From positions 137,192 to 201,191 of the forward strand of contig JH153187.1 of the NCBI GenBank assembly GCA_000226015.1: a stretch of DNA of 64,000 nucleotides, written 5' to 3'. Shown one piece after another: positions 61,130 to 64,000 of this stretch. Position 1 is the first letter of the stretch. Every line of letters begins with the position of its first letter. The notes below the pieces were generated by a model. That model was given only the letters and a program-made list of their open reading frames with translations, ran no database searches and was not told the origin of the DNA. The translations under genes and the position numbers were made by a program. This stretch comes from Mnemiopsis leidyi (Eukaryota > Ctenophora > Tentaculata > Lobata > Bolinopsidae).

Positions 61130-63798
61130 AATTCAGCTCGTTTAGCTTTCCGTTAATTTGTAAGTCCCTAATTGGCGCGTCCACATGAAAACCCAAAGAG
61201 TACTATAAGAAATAGATGTCTGCCATTAGGTCAGTGGATCAATAGGTAGCAGAGACTTTATTGTCCTGAGTACAACATTCTAGCAGTTCAATCAGTCAAC
61301 CTTACGTTCTCTAAACTTTAATGACATGAGCGTTGAACAACAATAAAAAAGCTCGCACAGCACGCTGCAGCACGTATCTGAAATATCATGTACCACGATG
61401 GGGAAATAATCTTGATAAAGGGACTTGCTGGTCAAATCTTTGGGGTTCAACTGTATCAAATATTGCTCTTAGCGAATGTATAATTTGGATTTGAATTTCA
61501 ATTTGAATATTATTTAATAATTAGGATAAGCTTGGGCAAGCTTGGAAAAGTAGACATAAATAGATTCGAAAAAACGATAACTTTATTGTACAATTATGAT
61601 TACAGTGTAAATCTGAAAAAGTTATCATATTTTGAAGAATACTACAGTATTATTCAGTTGTCACAATTTGTACAAAAGTCATCAACTGAATTGTTGTTAT
61701 ATTAGTGTAACACCAGTTTATGTTTACAATTGATTGCACCGACTTGAATTGTGTCCATAATTTGGTTAAGGGTTTGGTAGCAATTCGGCTAATTGAGATT
61801 TCAGAATTTGGGTTGAGTTAAAATAAGTCTTTTGGTGTGTACTAAGAGCATCTGGCGATATAGTTTTTTCCATCAGATGAGCTTGAGTAATTTATATGGT
61901 AAATAGAAGATGTTGGTCTATATTATAAAAAACACGAGTCATTGTGGTATGCCAGTGCACAGTACTTTAATGACTAGCAATATTGCATTGAAAAGGATGC
62001 TGCCAACCAACAGGGCTCTCTAACTTGTACAAGTAACTAATTGAAAATTGCAGGTAAGTGGAAAGGCAAATCTTTTCGATTTTCAACAGAACCTGAACCA
62101 CAATGATGAAAATGTGGTAAAGGTAGGGTTTGCACAAGGCTTCATTCTTGACTGGGCTGGGAAATACCATAATCCCCATCTGAAACCTGTTCTTAACATT
62201 TCATTTATCATCAAATATTGATAATGCATATAATATACTTTCACATCAAAAGTATAAAAGGCAAAGAGTTTAAAAGTGTTTTAAAAATTCTGCTTACAGT
62301 AGACTTGAAGGGTGTGTTTACTCTGATTGAGCTTGCTCGTGAGACAAACGAGGAGGTGGACATGTCATCCCTGATGTGTACAGATGCCATACCTGTTGTT
62401 AATTTTGAATTAAAGGCTTCCTATTTGTTCACAGGTTGTGCCCTTTAATTTGAATATATTCAAAATAGACTAACAAAATTGGGCAGACTTAAGTTTTGTT
62501 GTATTTGAAAACAATGGGTTACACATCAAGAATACAAAAATGTTATATTTCGTACCATTTATTACAATGTTAAAGTTAATAACAAGACACACAAATCAAT
62601 TAAGCTCTGTGGATGGCATTCACTTTACAAAAGATTAGGCTGACGGGGTACTGGAGAACAGGTGTGTCCACCAAAACAGCAGCCTAAATTATAATTTTTT
62701 GACTGGCATACAGTGGCTAAGATGGTGGAATAACTTGGCTTTGGTAGGAATAGTCGCTTATTTGAAAATTTTGAGCTTGTTCAAGTGATTACCTCCACCC
62801 TTAAACTGGCTTTTTTTGTTGTGCAACTTATTCTGACATGACTAAGGAGAAATGCTTAAATTCTGTTTTACCAATCAAGTAAATGAAAAAAGTTTCACTT
62901 TATTTTGAAAATAAAATTATAATTTTAAAAAAATCTTTAAAGAAACACAATTAAATAGATGATTCAATCAAACCCGACCCTGTCCACAGAAATTCATGTT
63001 TTCATAAATACAATTAAGTTCACTTTACCTTTTATACTATAACCATAGCTTGGAAACAAATATCTACATCCTATTACAAACTGAAGTACAAAACCATCAA
63101 GTGATCTATAATTAAACCCTTCTCATTTACGAATTGCCTAAATAAATAATTTTGCAATTTTCTATTTGTATACAAATTGAATATCTTCACGACTGAACCT
63201 AAAATATCAAGTCAATGTATCCGCAAAATTGGAAAGGATTTGGAAAGGATGAGAACAAAGCGGAAAGGTCCATGAGAATGGTGTTTAGAGTAAGTCTAAG
63301 CCAGGAAATGGTTGAACATGATTGTTAGAGGTGAAGGCTAATCATTTGGGGTTATTTTAAGGCCTAACCACGCCCCGTGATGACGTCACAGGCCACGATG
63401 ACATTATGATCGAAAATATTAGAATTTCTCGGAAATGGTTGGTATCGATTGGATATTGTTCGAATTGATCTTGTAAGTCACTCTGGTAAGTTTTAGGTCA
63501 CTGGGACTTACAGGTGGGCTGTAATTGGCCGTTCTCATGGAGGTCTGGATAATACCTTAAAAAGAGGAAAGGATGAGAACACAGTGGAAAGGTCCATGAG
63601 AACGGCGTTCTAGAGTAGGTCTAAGCCTGGAAATGGTTGAACATGATTGTTAGAGGTGTGGGCTAATCATTTGGGGTCATTCTAAGGCCTGACGACGCCT
63701 GGTGATGACGTCATGAGCCACGTTGACGTCGTAATTGAAAATATTAAAATTTCTCAAAAACGGTCCTTTCCAGACAAGTTCCTGTCCTCAGACAAGTT
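61130..63798. other. Intergenic with tandem repeat pair; weak exon candidate
   Basis: Mostly AT-rich. A stretch at about 62301-62448 after an acceptor (tgcttacag) reads DLKGVFTLIELARETNEEVD and CTDAIPVVNF on the + strand and could be an exon, but it has no partner or family match. The repeat pair 63242-63440 / 63566-63765 occupies the right end. Confidence 0.35.
63242..63765 (+). repeat. Direct repeat pair, period 324 bp
   Basis: The segments 63242-63440 and 63566-63765 share ggaaaggatgagaaca, ggaaaggtccatgaga, gaaatggttgaacatgattg and a gtgatgacgtca block with scattered changes. The doubled gatgacgtca carries a perfect CRE/ATF-like palindrome tgacgtca in each copy. Confidence 0.8.
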
Positions 63799-64000
63799 CC
63801 GACAAACCAAGGATCAGAATTAACGATTTTACTGTGCATGGTTTTTTGAATGCGATCGAGAAGATCGAATTAGATTATTCTTTACCAGCTAAAGAGTTAT
63901 TTACATCCTTTTACTTATCTTTTAAAGAATTGTATGATAAGTGGTTCCTCAAACCACCAAGTGTTGGAAATATAAACAAATCTAAATATCTACGTCAAGA
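63799..64000 (+). CDS. Partial exon at right edge, unidentified
   Basis: After an acceptor (gtcctcag) the + strand stays open to the window end for about 67 codons: SDKPRIRINDFTVHGFLNAI, LPAKELFTSFYLSFKELYDK, LKPPSVGNINKSKYLRQ. Composition and the acceptor suggest real coding sequence. The family is not recognised and the gene continues beyond the window. Confidence 0.45.

Overview
The window reads as nuclear DNA of an invertebrate animal. It is AT-rich, its genes are split by canonical GT/AG introns, the proteins are typically metazoan (cyclic-nucleotide-gated channel, receptor tyrosine phosphatase, LGR-like GPCR, SRCR receptor, PTPMT1, CWC27), and there are dispersed repeats, a tRNA-derived SINE and short assembly gaps. 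I cannot name the species; a highly heterozygous marine invertebrate would fit. Exon boundaries were placed by eye from splice sites, reading phase and family similarity.

Left part (1-24.8 kb). The window opens on the + strand with two successive copies of the last exon of a protein tyrosine phosphatase (1-127 and 292-420), which look like alternative terminal exons. A secreted or membrane SRCR / Cys-rich receptor follows on the - strand (1887-3325, with a gap). A large cyclic-nucleotide-gated channel subunit (3810-24783, - strand) spans about 21 kb in at least 16 coding exons; 15 of the junctions keep phase and only the S3/S4 junction is unresolved. Its long upstream introns hold a 2.5-2.8 kb tandem direct duplication (15546-18340 and 18355-20996). 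Copy 1 carries a tRNA-SINE with a 15-bp target duplication, and copy 2 keeps the empty site.

Middle (27.9-41 kb). A divergent cytosolic-sulfotransferase-like gene (+), a complete PTPMT1-type mitochondrial phosphatase (-), the C-terminal part of the spliceosomal cyclophilin CWC27 (-, its cyclophilin domain not found), an apparently intronless condensation/acyltransferase-fold gene (+), and exons of an unidentified coiled-coil protein (-).

Right part (45.9-64 kb). A complete 1363-residue LGR-like GPCR (+) has four exon-encoded Cys-rich modules plus LNR- and LDLa-like repeats. Beyond it are two unidentified genes on the - strand, a small type I membrane protein (+), repeats, and a probable partial exon at the right edge.

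The most unusual theme is tandem duplication sitting exactly on splice sites. A 35-bp unit repeats the acceptor of the channel's nucleotide-binding exon. A 63-bp unit repeats a sulfotransferase acceptor five times. One channel intron is mostly repeats resembling its own donor. A smaller doubled acceptor lies at the right edge. In the two large acceptor arrays, using the wrong copy brings in a stop codon.
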